A stretch of 63,014 nt of DNA from Desertifilum tharense IPPAS B-1220. GTDB lineage: Bacteria; Cyanobacteriota; Cyanobacteriia; Cyanobacteriales; Desertifilaceae. The notes under the pieces are model-generated. The model had not been told where the DNA came from and searched no databases. It worked only from the letters and a program-made list of their open reading frames with translations. The position numbers and the translations under genes are program-made. The DNA lies in NCBI RefSeq assembly GCF_001746915.1, contig NZ_MJGC01000061.1:1-63014 (forward strand). Direction: 5' to 3'. Of this stretch, positions 47,897 to 55,271 are shown piece by piece (within the stretch, counting starts at the first letter, position 1; each line of letters starts with the position of its first letter).

Positions 47897-48751
47897 CTAG
47901 ATCCTTCCTGAGAGTGGACGCCCGGAAACTAGATTTGCGCGATCGCTCAAATACCGCCTAAAGTCCTGGATAGCGCGATCGTACTGTTCCCCCATTAAAT
48001 CGTTATGTTCGCCGCCTTCAATCGGAATGAAAAATTTGGGTTCGTTCGCCGCTGCATACAGTTGTTGCCCGTGGGAGAAGGGAATGGTGCGATCTTCAGT
48101 GCCATGTAGGATCGCGATGGGACTGCGAATTTGGGAGATTTTCTGGAGATTGTTAAATTTATCAAATGGCAAAATTGGGATGCGCGTCACCACTCGAAAC
48201 GCTGAGGTTAAGGGGTTTTCTAAAATTACTCCCCCAACCCGATAGCGACTGGCTAATTCTACAGCCGGCCCGCTGCCGATAGAGCGTCCGTGGGCGATAA
48301 TCCGATTGGAAGGAATGTTGAGTGCTTCGGTTAGATACCGATAGGCGGCGGTAATATCGGCATAGACTCCCTGTTCGGTGGGGGTGCCTTGGCTGGTGCC
48401 ATACCTGCGATAATCATAGGCGAAAACGGAGAAGCCGAGCGATCGCAGATAGACCAAAACCGGCTGAATTTGTCCTAAGTCTTCCGCGTTCCCGTGACTG
48501 TAGAGTAGGGTATAGTCCGCTTGGGGGTTGGGGAGATAGGTTGCGGAGATTTGCACCTCTGGAGCAGATGCTAGTTTAATGATACCAGGATGGTCTGAGT
48601 AGCTGCTGGGTGGGGGCAGGAAGATTTGGCGATCGCTAAACCCCCAAGCATAAACACACACTACCGCATAAATCGCCAACGCCGACCGAATCAGCCGCTT
48701 AACCGAAAAATCCCCAATAATCCAGCGCTTCAGCCTTTGGTGTTTCAACAT
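47897..48751 (-). CDS. Alpha/beta hydrolase of the BEM46/ABHD17-like type
   Basis: 284 residues from ATG 48751. An N-terminal membrane anchor (about 19-38, LIRSALAIYAVVCVYAWGF) precedes the hydrolase fold. Catalytic triad candidates: Ser in HGRSIGSGPA (about 153), Asp in HGTEDRTIPFSHG (about 218) and His in EGGEHNDLMG (about 248); SHGNAEDLG supplies the oxyanion region. Substrate unknown; esterase or thioesterase activity is a family guess. A broken copy of its 5' part lies at 49680-49899. The gene is the last of a minus-strand series after the UPF0175/DUF3368 pair, separated by 53 bp. Confidence 0.88.
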   Translation of the reverse strand: MLKHQRLKRWIIGDFSVKRLIRSALAIYAVVCVYAWGFSDRQIFLPPPSSYSDHPGIIKLASAPEVQISATYLPNPQADYTLLYSHGNAEDLGQIQPVLVYLRSLGFSVFAYDYRRYGTSQGTPTEQGVYADITAAYRYLTEALNIPSNRIIAHGRSIGSGPAVELASRYRVGGVILENPLTSAFRVVTRIPILPFDKFNNLQKISQIRSPIAILHGTEDRTIPFSHGQQLYAAANEPKFFIPIEGGEHNDLMGEQYDRAIQDFRRYLSDRANLVSGRPLSGRI

Positions 48752-48804
48752 GAATTCACTTAACCGTCTCTGAGAGCTACTAAGCTGAGGAGTCTTGCTT
48801 GATT

Positions 48805-49293
48805 TTAAAATAGCTCTTGCGCGATCGCTAACACGTCTTCATAGAGCTTTTGACTAATATATTGACCTTGGTTACGAAGTTCATCTAAAACGTCTTTAAT
48901 ACTCGGAATCAACTTGAGTTGTTTAGCAAGCAGTAATAAACCCATCGTCCCCACAACCGGGATATTTCGAGATTGGGCAATTTGTCGTCCTGCACGCTCA
49001 TCTATCAGCAGTCGAACGGCGCTTAACTCCTCTGCCAAGATAATAGCTGCCGATTCCCCTAAGTCAAGCCCTGTTTGTTCTTGAAGAGTCAATAATCTTT
49101 GTCGATCCTGAATCACTCTAACCTCAATCCAATCAGCAGATGGAACTAAGTTGGCTGCGGGATGGCTGCCAGTCGTTAGCTCATCATAAACTTCTTGAGG
49201 GATAATAATTTTTCCAAAGACAGCCTGCACCAGTTCCAATTTGCCCACCTTAGCAAGTTCGCTCAGAGGTGTAGTGTTGGAAACAACAGTCAC
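48805..49293 (-). CDS. DUF3368 PIN-like protein, putative toxin
   Basis: 162 residues. It opens with VVSNTTPLSELAKVGKLELV, the DUF3368 version of the PIN nuclease start, then IIIPQEVYDELT, DLGESAAIILAEE (acidic pair for metal) and LLIDERAGRQIA (second acidic site), ending with a helical tail. This order matches PIN-domain RNases (VapC-like), although the first acidic residue of a standard PIN domain is Asn here, as is usual in DUF3368. Its start overlaps the end of the upstream UPF0175 gene by 4 bp (49290-49293), typical of a toxin-antitoxin operon. Toxicity is inferred, not shown. Confidence 0.8.
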   Translation of the reverse strand: MTVVSNTTPLSELAKVGKLELVQAVFGKIIIPQEVYDELTTGSHPAANLVPSADWIEVRVIQDRQRLLTLQEQTGLDLGESAAIILAEELSAVRLLIDERAGRQIAQSRNIPVVGTMGLLLLAKQLKLIPSIKDVLDELRNQGQYISQKLYEDVLAIAQELF

Positions 49294-49580
49294 GGGTTGT
49301 ATGTCTCCAATACCTGAAGCGTTTCAGCAACTTCTTGTGCTAATTCTTCCTGAGTTTGTTCTGGAAAAACTGAAATATTATATTGACCCATCAAACTCAA
49401 AATTTCAAGACGCGAAATTTCTAAAAGGCTGGCGGCTTTACCCGTGCTAATACTCCCCTGTCGCAGCAGCGTCATCACATAAGCTTCTTTAGCTTTAGCC
49501 TCAGCTTCTTGTTTACTGGCTTCGGGTAGATTGTGAATGGCTAGAGTGAATTTAACTTCAAATTGCGAAGAAGGTGACAT
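49290..49580 (-). CDS. UPF0175 family protein, putative antitoxin
   Basis: 96 residues from ATG 49580; ATG 49604 and TTG 49607 are in frame upstream, so the start is uncertain. The C-terminal part shows the UPF0175 signature: EAKAKEAYVMTLLRQG, STGKAASLLEISRLEIL (helix-turn-helix-like), then MGQYNISV and an acidic tail (ELAQEVAETL). UPF0175 proteins commonly sit directly before DUF3368 genes in cyanobacteria and archaea and are taken as DNA-binding antitoxins. It probably controls its own operon. A 33-bp sequence about 60 bp upstream of its start (49641-49673) is repeated exactly upstream of the retropepsin gene. Confidence 0.8.
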   Translation of the reverse strand: MSPSSQFEVKFTLAIHNLPEASKQEAEAKAKEAYVMTLLRQGSISTGKAASLLEISRLEILSLMGQYNISVFPEQTQEELAQEVAETLQVLETYNP

Positions 49581-49640
49581 CAATTTTGGATAACCTCTCT
49601 GCATCAAGTTTGGCGAGAAACAGGATAACTCATTGGGCTA

Positions 49641-49673
49641 CTCACTCTAGTTTATCTTGCTGGTGAGGGCTTT
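49641..49673. repeat. 33-bp direct repeat, copy 1
   Basis: CTCACTCTAGTTTATCTTGC... to GAGGGCTTT is identical, base for base, to 50607-50639. It lies about 60 bp upstream of the putative antitoxin start. The short flank to its left (GATAACTCATTGGGCTA) also resembles that of copy 2 (GATAAGTCAATTCTGG). Confidence 0.95.
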
Positions 49674-49679
49674 TAGAGC

Positions 49680-49899
49680 AATTTGGGGGTTGGGAATGTG
49701 AATAGCTGATATTTTAAGCCCGGTTCGGAAACCAGTTTAATGATATCAGGATGGTCTTGGTAGCTGCTTAGTGAGGGTAGGAAGATTTGAAAACCAAAGC
49801 ATAAACACACACTACCGCATAAATCGCCAACCCAGTTCTAATCAGCCGCTTAACCGAAAAATCCCCAATAATCCAGCGCTTCAGCCTTTGCTGTTTCAT
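49680..49899 (-). pseudogene. Remnant of the alpha/beta hydrolase gene (5' part)
   Basis: On the minus strand, ATG 49899 opens MKQQRLKRWIIGDF and continues with near identity to the first 35 residues of the intact hydrolase at 47897-48751 (same membrane anchor, LAIYAVVCVYA). A deletion of about 15 bases around parent residue 37 shifts the frame, and the translation stops after 43 codons (TAA at 49768-49770). DNA similarity continues past the stop (AGCAGCTACC, GACCATCCTG, ATCATTAAACT) to about parent residue 80 near 49680. There it ends beside the 33-bp direct repeat. The rest of the gene is missing. Confidence 0.88.
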
Positions 49900-49913
49900 T
49901 CCCATCAGTTCAT

Positions 49914-50543
49914 TTAAGAATCTTCACGCCAGCTAAAAATCATGGTTTCTTCCGCTTGTCTAAATTCAATATTAAAGCGGTCAAAAACCACTTCCCGTCC
50001 CAAAAGTAGCTGTTCTACATCCGTTAGAGATTGTAACCAAGCTACAGGTGCAGAGAAACTATAACCATTAATTGTCATTTCTAGGTTTCGAGTCACATAC
50101 TCAACTCTTCCCCCAATCGTTTCTGCAATCAGTGGGGCTTCTGCTTTTGCTAAACTTAATCCTAACGCTTGACCGACAGGTAAAGGAATTAAACTGAGTT
50201 CGGCACCCGAATCGACAAGCATTGCCAAACTCAGTTCTTTGTCCTCATTCTTGAGTTTGATCTGATAATTGGGAAACCACTCCTGACGAACAACCGAGCG
50301 AAAATAGGAAAAAGAAAGAAATTGAATATGTTGAGTTGAACGCGGAACTAAATAAATCGCATAGGTTTCTCCTGACTCTTCTGCTCGCTTCAATACTTCT
50401 TCAATCTGTTCATCGTGCGCTAGCAATCGCTCTTTTGTATAAGCGACGTATTCACCTCTGTACATTTCAAATAGCTGTTTGCGATTGCGGTTTAGCCATT
50501 TAAGCATTGCCTGATTTTCTTCAAAAGAAGTTGTCTTATCCAT
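49914..50543 (-). CDS. Retropepsin-like aspartic protease domain protein
   Basis: 209 residues from ATG 50543. The N-terminal half (1-100) is helical and charged, unassigned. The C-terminal half has a clan AA aspartic-protease motif, AMLVDSGAELSLIPLPVGQA, with catalytic-type DSGA, followed by the flap-like IAETIGGRVEYVTRNLEM and a hydrophobic strand with LLLGREVVFDRFNIEF, the conserved second motif of such domains. It would act as a homodimer. Substrate unknown; many cyanobacterial proteins of this type are small and soluble. It sits between direct-repeat copy 2 and the hydrolase remnant, 14 bp before the latter. Confidence 0.75.
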   Translation of the reverse strand: MDKTTSFEENQAMLKWLNRNRKQLFEMYRGEYVAYTKERLLAHDEQIEEVLKRAEESGETYAIYLVPRSTQHIQFLSFSYFRSVVRQEWFPNYQIKLKNEDKELSLAMLVDSGAELSLIPLPVGQALGLSLAKAEAPLIAETIGGRVEYVTRNLEMTINGYSFSAPVAWLQSLTDVEQLLLGREVVFDRFNIEFRQAEETMIFSWREDS

Positions 50544-50918
50544 AGCCTTAGCCCAGTTTTAAGCTGAATCCTAAAATTTTTGTAAAAGCTGATAAGTCAA
50601 TTCTGGCTCACTCTAGTTTATCTTGCTGGTGAGGGCTTTGAGAGTGTTGCTAGCGGATAACGGGGAGGCTTGGCACGCTAATCGTCACGTTGGAGTGTAT
50701 CTCTAGGTGCGATCGCTTGTTCTTGCATCATACCCACTGCTTCCAGAGTTGCCAAGAGAAAACGGCATATCGGGAAATTGTGTAAAAACAAGAAAATTTA
50801 GGGTTTCTCCTAAAATTGTTCTACACTATAAAATAAGCGTTCCTCTGTTCAAGTGTTTCCTGAAAGCGGCTTTGTTTTGGTTTACAGTCTCTTCCCTTTG
50901 AACTAACAATTCCGTCTT
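50544..50918. other. 375-bp gap with direct-repeat copy 2
   Basis: Holds the second copy of the 33-bp repeat (50607-50639). Beyond it lies AT-rich sequence leading to the coiled-coil gene on the other strand. I see no gene here; a 64-codon frame at 50707-50901 has no protein-like features. The stretch must contain divergent promoters for the retropepsin-like and coiled-coil genes. Confidence 0.5.
50607..50639. repeat. 33-bp direct repeat, copy 2
   Basis: Exact match to 49641-49673. It lies 63 bp upstream of the retropepsin-like gene start, in the same orientation and at nearly the same distance as copy 1 from the antitoxin start, so it may carry the shared minus-strand promoter. Confidence 0.95.
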
Positions 50919-52232
50919 ATGCCAGACCTAGAAGATTTTTTAAGCCGCTTTTCTAAGTCAACTCCTCAATCGAATGATGAGTCACAGTCAAATCTTCACG
51001 ATTATACAGACAGAATACAACAGGAAACCTCCAACCTAGATCAAATACAAGATACGCTTCAAAAGGGTTTAGATTTTAGTTTGCTAACCGATTTCTTTGG
51101 CGGTAATACTCGCCAAAGTCCAGATACTTCTCAGCAAAACAGCCATAAATCTTCCAATAGTCAAGTAACAGAAACTTCTAGAGAAGCTGAACTTAGAAGT
51201 TTAGCTGAGAGTAGAGAAGACAGCTTAAGAGATCGAATCAAGAGTATAGCAACTAGAGAAGCTGAAATTCAACAACGGTCGCAAAGCTTAGAGAATCGAG
51301 AAGCAGAATTTAATCGTAAGATAGAGAACCTGTCAAGTCGAGAGGCTGAAATCAAACAACAGTCACAAAGCTTAGAGAATCGAGAATCAGAACTTAATCG
51401 TAAGATAGAGAATCTGTCAAGTCGAGAGGCTGAATTAAAGCGAAGAACTGAGAGTTTAGCCACCCAAGCAACAGAACTCAAAATCCAAACTGATAAACTG
51501 AAAATTCGGGAAACGGAACTCTCTAGACAGTCTCACACTCTCGCAACGAGAGAAACTGAATTACAACGGCTAGCGGAAAGCGTTTCAGAGATTAAAGTTA
51601 GCCAAGAGAATCAAATTTCTGAACAAGAAAGACCCACCTCGAAAAACTATCGCTTAAAGCGGATATGGCTAGGCTTAGTCTTGATTTCTGGCGTAGGTGG
51701 TTTTGTCATTGGGAAAACAGATTTGACATTTTCGCAGAGTTTGCAACTCCCCTCTAGTCTAAGTTTACCGGGAGCGATAGATACTAGCGCCGATCGAACT
51801 GTAGCTGATTTTCAAACTGCACAAGTTTTAGCAAGGGAAGCGGCGGAAATGAGTCAAAACCCTCCCCATCCCTTATCCGTTTGGCGAGAAATTGAGGGGA
51901 AATGGCAAAAGGCGGTTGAGATACTGGTGTCTATTCCCGAAGATTCACCCATAGCATCTCAAGCACAGGAAAAGCTAAACAGCTATCAGGCTAACTATAG
52001 CGCGATCGCCAATCGGATCGTTACCGAGGAGCAAGCCGCCAAAAATCTGGAAAAAGCTAACCAACTGGCGCAAGAAGCCGCTAGTTTAACCCATTCTCAG
52101 GAAACTCAAAAGACGGCTCAAGCTAAACTACAAGAAGCCATTGGTTTATTGCAAGCAATTCCCCAAGGAACCTTTGTGAAAGCACAGGCGCAAGCGAAAC
52201 TCGCAGAATACCAGGCGATGGGAGGTTTTTAA
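50919..52232 (+). CDS. Repetitive coiled-coil protein with one membrane helix
   Basis: 437 residues. Residues 1-85 are polar and Ser/Gln-rich. Residues about 88-220 form a long coiled coil built of near-identical 14-residue half units (SREAEI, QQSQSLENRE, SELNRKIENLS), partly duplicated at the DNA level. A membrane helix follows at about 248-268 (IWLGLVLISGVGGFVIGK). The C-terminal 165 residues are helical with two copies of a motif ending AQ/KLxxYQA: one centred on WREIEGKWQKAVEILVSIPE, the other on KLQEAIGLLQAIPQGTF. That motif recurs in cyanobacterial membrane proteins of unknown role. No function is assigned; a scaffold or envelope-linking role is possible. Confidence 0.75.
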   Translation: MPDLEDFLSRFSKSTPQSNDESQSNLHDYTDRIQQETSNLDQIQDTLQKGLDFSLLTDFFGGNTRQSPDTSQQNSHKSSNSQVTETSREAELRSLAESREDSLRDRIKSIATREAEIQQRSQSLENREAEFNRKIENLSSREAEIKQQSQSLENRESELNRKIENLSSREAELKRRTESLATQATELKIQTDKLKIRETELSRQSHTLATRETELQRLAESVSEIKVSQENQISEQERPTSKNYRLKRIWLGLVLISGVGGFVIGKTDLTFSQSLQLPSSLSLPGAIDTSADRTVADFQTAQVLAREAAEMSQNPPHPLSVWREIEGKWQKAVEILVSIPEDSPIASQAQEKLNSYQANYSAIANRIVTEEQAAKNLEKANQLAQEAASLTHSQETQKTAQAKLQEAIGLLQAIPQGTFVKAQAQAKLAEYQAMGGF

Positions 52233-52308
52233 AAACAGCAGCGCGATCGCACCGAGCGTACCAGGTAAAATACTAGGGTTCTGATGGTTTAACGGGAATC
52301 TCTCAATC

Positions 52309-53136
52309 ATGGCAAGTCAATCTCCCATTCCGGTGATTGTCAACGGTGCAGGCGGTAAAATGGGACGCGAGGTGATTAAGGCGGTGATGCAGGCGGAGGA
52401 TATGACCCTGCTCGGAGCCGTCGATCGCAATCCCGCCTATAATGGCGAAGATATTGGGGAAATTATTGGTATTGGGGCCGTTGAAGTCCCGGTGTTAGAC
52501 CAGTTAGAATCAATGCTAGCGTTTGCAGCCCAGGAGAAAAAGCCTGTGGCGATGGTGGATTTTACTCACCCCGATTCGGTGTACGATAATGTCAGAAGCG
52601 CGATCGCCTACGGGATTAGTCCAGTGGTGGGGACGACGGGGTTAAGCGAAACGCAGTTGCAAGAGTTAGCAGAATTTGCCGATAAAGCTAGTATGGGATG
52701 CTTAATTATCCCCAATTTTTCGATTGGGATGGTACTCTTGCAGCAGGCGGCGATTCAAGCGTCCAAGTATTTCGATCACGTTGAAATTATTGAACTGCAC
52801 CATAACCAAAAAGCGGATGCGCCTAGCGGTACGGCGATTCAAACCGCTCAACTCTTAGCAGAAATGGGGAAAACTTACAACCCCCCCCAGGTAGAGGAAA
52901 CGGAAAAGTTAGCAGGTGCTAGAGGCAGTTTAGCCGATGAAGGAATTCGGATTCACAGCATTCGCTTACCTGGGTTAATTGCTCACCAAGAGGTGATTTT
53001 CGGCGCGGCCGGACAGGTTTATACTTTAAGACATGATACGAGCGATCGCGCTTGTTATATGCCGGGAGTGCTGCTAGCCATCCGCAAGGTCTTACAACTC
53101 AAAGCTTTAGTTTATGGGTTGGAGAAGATTTTGTAA
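52309..53136 (+). CDS. dapB: 4-hydroxy-tetrahydrodipicolinate reductase
   Basis: 275 residues. It reduces 4-hydroxy-tetrahydrodipicolinate with NAD(P)H in the lysine/diaminopimelate pathway that feeds peptidoglycan. Seen: nucleotide-binding [16 protein letters not shown] (about 10-25), GTTGLS (about 107-112), and the DapB signature [15 protein letters not shown] (about 163-177) with catalytic His and Lys. The length is normal. It starts at ATG 52309 with GGGAATC upstream. It is isolated from other dap genes. A palindromic hairpin 28 bp after the stop probably ends transcription. Confidence 0.97.
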   Translation: MASQSPIPVIVNGAGGKMGREVIKAVMQAEDMTLLGAVDRNPAYNGEDIGEIIGIGAVEVPVLDQLESMLAFAAQEKKPVAMVDFTHPDSVYDNVRSAIAYGISPVVGTTGLSETQLQELAEFADKASMGCLIIPNFSIGMVLLQQAAIQASKYFDHVEIIELHHNQKADAPSGTAIQTAQLLAEMGKTYNPPQVEETEKLAGARGSLADEGIRIHSIRLPGLIAHQEVIFGAAGQVYTLRHDTSDRACYMPGVLLAIRKVLQLKALVYGLEKIL

Positions 53137-53164
53137 ACTCTCAGCCCTCAACCCTCACCCCTAA

Positions 53165-53186
53165 CCCCTCTCCCTGGGGAGAGGGG
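53165..53186. terminator. GC-rich palindrome after dapB (dispersed-repeat type)
   Basis: CCCCTCTCC pairs with GGAGAGGGG around a 4-base loop. The flank CCCTCACCCCTAACCCCTCT plus GGGGAGAGGGG is a palindromic sequence familiar from many bacterial and cyanobacterial intergenic regions. It can end transcription, though no T run follows. Heptamer repeats (AGCACTC three times) lie nearby at about 53268-53287. Confidence 0.55.
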
Positions 53187-53292
53187 AATTGGAAATATAG
53201 CTGTACTCAGTAAGGTTAGGACAGACTAAACTGCTCAAAGCATGAGACTTAACTTGGTTTTAACTCAGCACTCAGCACTCAGCACTTTGCTA

Positions 53293-53565
53293 TTAGAAGG
53301 TTGATGGCTTGGCTAAGTGCGAACAAAAGCGATCGCTGACAAGGGTTGATTGCATTTTAATCTGCTGCTTATCCTTTTGGGGAACTGCCGAGTCTGTCGG
53401 TTTTGCCTCAATTTGCTTGCAGACTAATTGCGTGCTACCCACATAAGGATATCCCCAAGTATAGGTTGCCATTGCTTGGGAGGGGGAACTGGCTTTTGCT
53501 GGCAAAAAACCACTGAGTAAAACCAGTTCTATGGTGACTAGCGCAATGAGGATGAATCTCAACAT
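53293..53565 (-). CDS. Small secreted protein of unknown function
   Basis: 90 residues with a clear signal peptide: residues 1-25 (MLRFILIALVTIELVLLSGFLPAKA), with predicted cleavage after AKA. The mature part is about 65 residues and has two Cys (LVCKQIEA and DRFCSHLA) that could form a disulfide. I recognise no family. It has no partner in the same orientation; a repeat-rich gap separates it from dapB, with which it converges. Confidence 0.6.
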   Translation of the reverse strand: MLRFILIALVTIELVLLSGFLPAKASSPSQAMATYTWGYPYVGSTQLVCKQIEAKPTDSAVPQKDKQQIKMQSTLVSDRFCSHLAKPSTF

Positions 53566-53633
53566 ATTTTCCGGTTAACTTGTAGTATCTTACCCAGATT
53601 CTTTTTATTTCATATCATAGGTAGACATCAAGT

Positions 53634-54623
53634 TTAATCGGGACAATTCCGTAAACTGCGATCGCTTTTTTTGCCTAAACTTGCCAACGCTAGCAAACCC
53701 GCGCCATAAGCGGCTTCGTGACAAGGTTCCACGACTTGAATTGAGGGTGTTTGCTGCTGCAATTGGGCGATAAACTGTTGTCTTATCCCTGCTTTTCCTT
53801 GCCAAACGCTGCCTATTGTGACAACTGATACAACCTTTTCTAAGGAAAATAACTGAGCTTTCACTATTAGGGTAGCTTTAAAAAAGTCTTGTATAGCGGC
53901 TTGGAGAATTGAAATAGCAATAGCATCCCCATTTATAGCCGCAAGATCGATTAACGGGGCTAAAGCAGCGATCGCGCTAGGATCTTGATAGTTTTGATAC
54001 AGCACCCTCAGTAAATCATCTGAATTTTCTAACTGTAAAGCCTCTTGAAATAGCGTTTCTAACTGGGTGGCTTCTCCGAGTCCATCCCGTGCTTTTAGAA
54101 CCGCTTTTAATCCCGAAACCGCGATAGAATAGGCACTTCCCGGATCGCCAACTCGCGCACCCCAACCCCAAACCCGCCTTGTTTCCCCTAGTTGATTTTG
54201 CCCAAAAATCAGAGAACCCGTCCCGGCGATCGCAACGATTCCCACCGGCGAACCCAGTCCCCCCACCAGTGCGATCGCGGCATCGTGGGTAATAATCATA
54301 TTTTCTGGTAAAATATCCCAAAGAATGGGTAAACTAGCGTCTTGCTGTAACTGAGCCACTATCTCTACAATGACCAGACGATCCGCAGCCCGTCCTACCC
54401 CTGCTAATCCTAGCGCGATCGCACCGATCCTCAGTCTTTCGGGAGTATAGGCTGTAATACAGCAACGAATCGCTTGAGCGATCGCCCCTTTAGCCGCTTC
54501 CACCCCTACATTATGATAGTTTGACCCTTCCCCTACTCCACGACTGAGAAGGCGATCGCGATCGTCCATTAACAAACAAACCGTCTTCGTTCCCCCACCG
54601 TCAAGCCCTAGAATATATGCCAT
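53634..54623 (-). CDS. BadF/BadG-family ATPase, N-acetylglucosamine kinase-like
   Basis: 329 residues from ATG 54623; the frame is open for 44 more codons upstream but that would run into the divergent HD gene, and MAYILGLDGGGTKTVCLLMD is the conserved start. Further ASKHA phosphate motifs: GLAGVGRAADR (about 93), THDAAIALVGG (about 118), AIAGTGSLIFGQN (about 135) and WGWGARVGDPGSAY. This matches eukaryote-type GlcNAc kinases and related sugar kinases of the BadF/BadG group more than the benzoyl-CoA reductase activators. The likely role is phosphorylation of an amino sugar, for example from wall turnover. The short gap to the HD gene implies a shared bidirectional promoter region of 60 bp. 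Confidence 0.85.
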   Translation of the reverse strand: MAYILGLDGGGTKTVCLLMDDRDRLLSRGVGEGSNYHNVGVEAAKGAIAQAIRCCITAYTPERLRIGAIALGLAGVGRAADRLVIVEIVAQLQQDASLPILWDILPENMIITHDAAIALVGGLGSPVGIVAIAGTGSLIFGQNQLGETRRVWGWGARVGDPGSAYSIAVSGLKAVLKARDGLGEATQLETLFQEALQLENSDDLLRVLYQNYQDPSAIAALAPLIDLAAINGDAIAISILQAAIQDFFKATLIVKAQLFSLEKVVSVVTIGSVWQGKAGIRQQFIAQLQQQTPSIQVVEPCHEAAYGAGLLALASLGKKSDRSLRNCPD

Positions 54624-54683
54624 TTTGGATAGTGCTTGAGTATCTATAAGATGTAATAGCTTAACTCCTATCAGCGCCATCCC

Positions 54684-55271
54684 ATGTCTAACGCTCTCGA
54701 ACAGCAAATTGCTTTTATTATTGAAATCGATAAACTCAAACAGGTTTTGCGCCAAACCCTATTAACCGATAGTTCCCGGCGGGAAAATAGCGCCGAACAT
54801 TCTTGGCATATTGCCCTAATGGCGGTAATTTTACAAGAATATGCACCGCCGGAAGTGGATATTCTACACGCGATTAAATTATTGCTGATTCATGACTTAG
54901 TGGAAATTGATGCAGGCGATACCTTTTGTTATGACGATCGCGGTAACTTAGATAAAGCCGAGCGCGAAATTAAAGCCGCCGAACGCTTGTTTGGCTTGCT
55001 TCCCCCAGTACAAGGACAACAGTTGCGCCAACTCTGGGATGAATACGAAGCCCAGGAAACGATTGATTCTCGCTACGCCAAAGCGTTAGACTGTTTGCAG
55101 CCCGTCTTGCACAACCAGCAAACCCAAGGGGGAACTTGGAAATTGCATGGGGTAACGCGCGATCGCATTATGAAGCGCATTAGTGCTGTTAAAGAGGGCG
55201 CGCCTAGACTTTGGCCGTTTGTCCTACAATTATTAGACGATTGCGAAAAAGCGGGTTATTTCCGGGTATAG
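54684..55271 (+). CDS. HD-domain 5'-deoxynucleotidase-like protein (YfbR/HDDC2 type)
   Basis: 195 residues. Metal-binding residues of the HD superfamily: His in ENSAEHSWHIALMA (about H33 and H36), HD in LLIHDLVEIDAGDTFCYDD (about 73-74), and a distal Asp in SRYAKALDCLQPVL. This is the HDDC2/YfbR arrangement; members dephosphorylate deoxynucleoside 5'-monophosphates. The length is normal. It starts at ATG 54684, divergent from the sugar kinase. Its last 16 bases overlap the 3' end of the convergent PaaK-like gene. Confidence 0.9.
   Translation: MSNALEQQIAFIIEIDKLKQVLRQTLLTDSSRRENSAEHSWHIALMAVILQEYAPPEVDILHAIKLLLIHDLVEIDAGDTFCYDDRGNLDKAEREIKAAERLFGLLPPVQGQQLRQLWDEYEAQETIDSRYAKALDCLQPVLHNQQTQGGTWKLHGVTRDRIMKRISAVKEGAPRLWPFVLQLLDDCEKAGYFRV

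Noticed and set aside
48805..49580. A complete new antiphage system centred on the TA pair and retropepsin gene
   Set aside because: The TA pair is a known UPF0175/DUF3368 type and the retropepsin gene belongs to a separate unit; the layout points to duplication with cargo exchange, not a single system.
54624..54755. Longer start for the BadF-type kinase at 54755
   Set aside because: It would overlap the divergent HD gene; the conserved phosphate motif begins right after ATG 54623.
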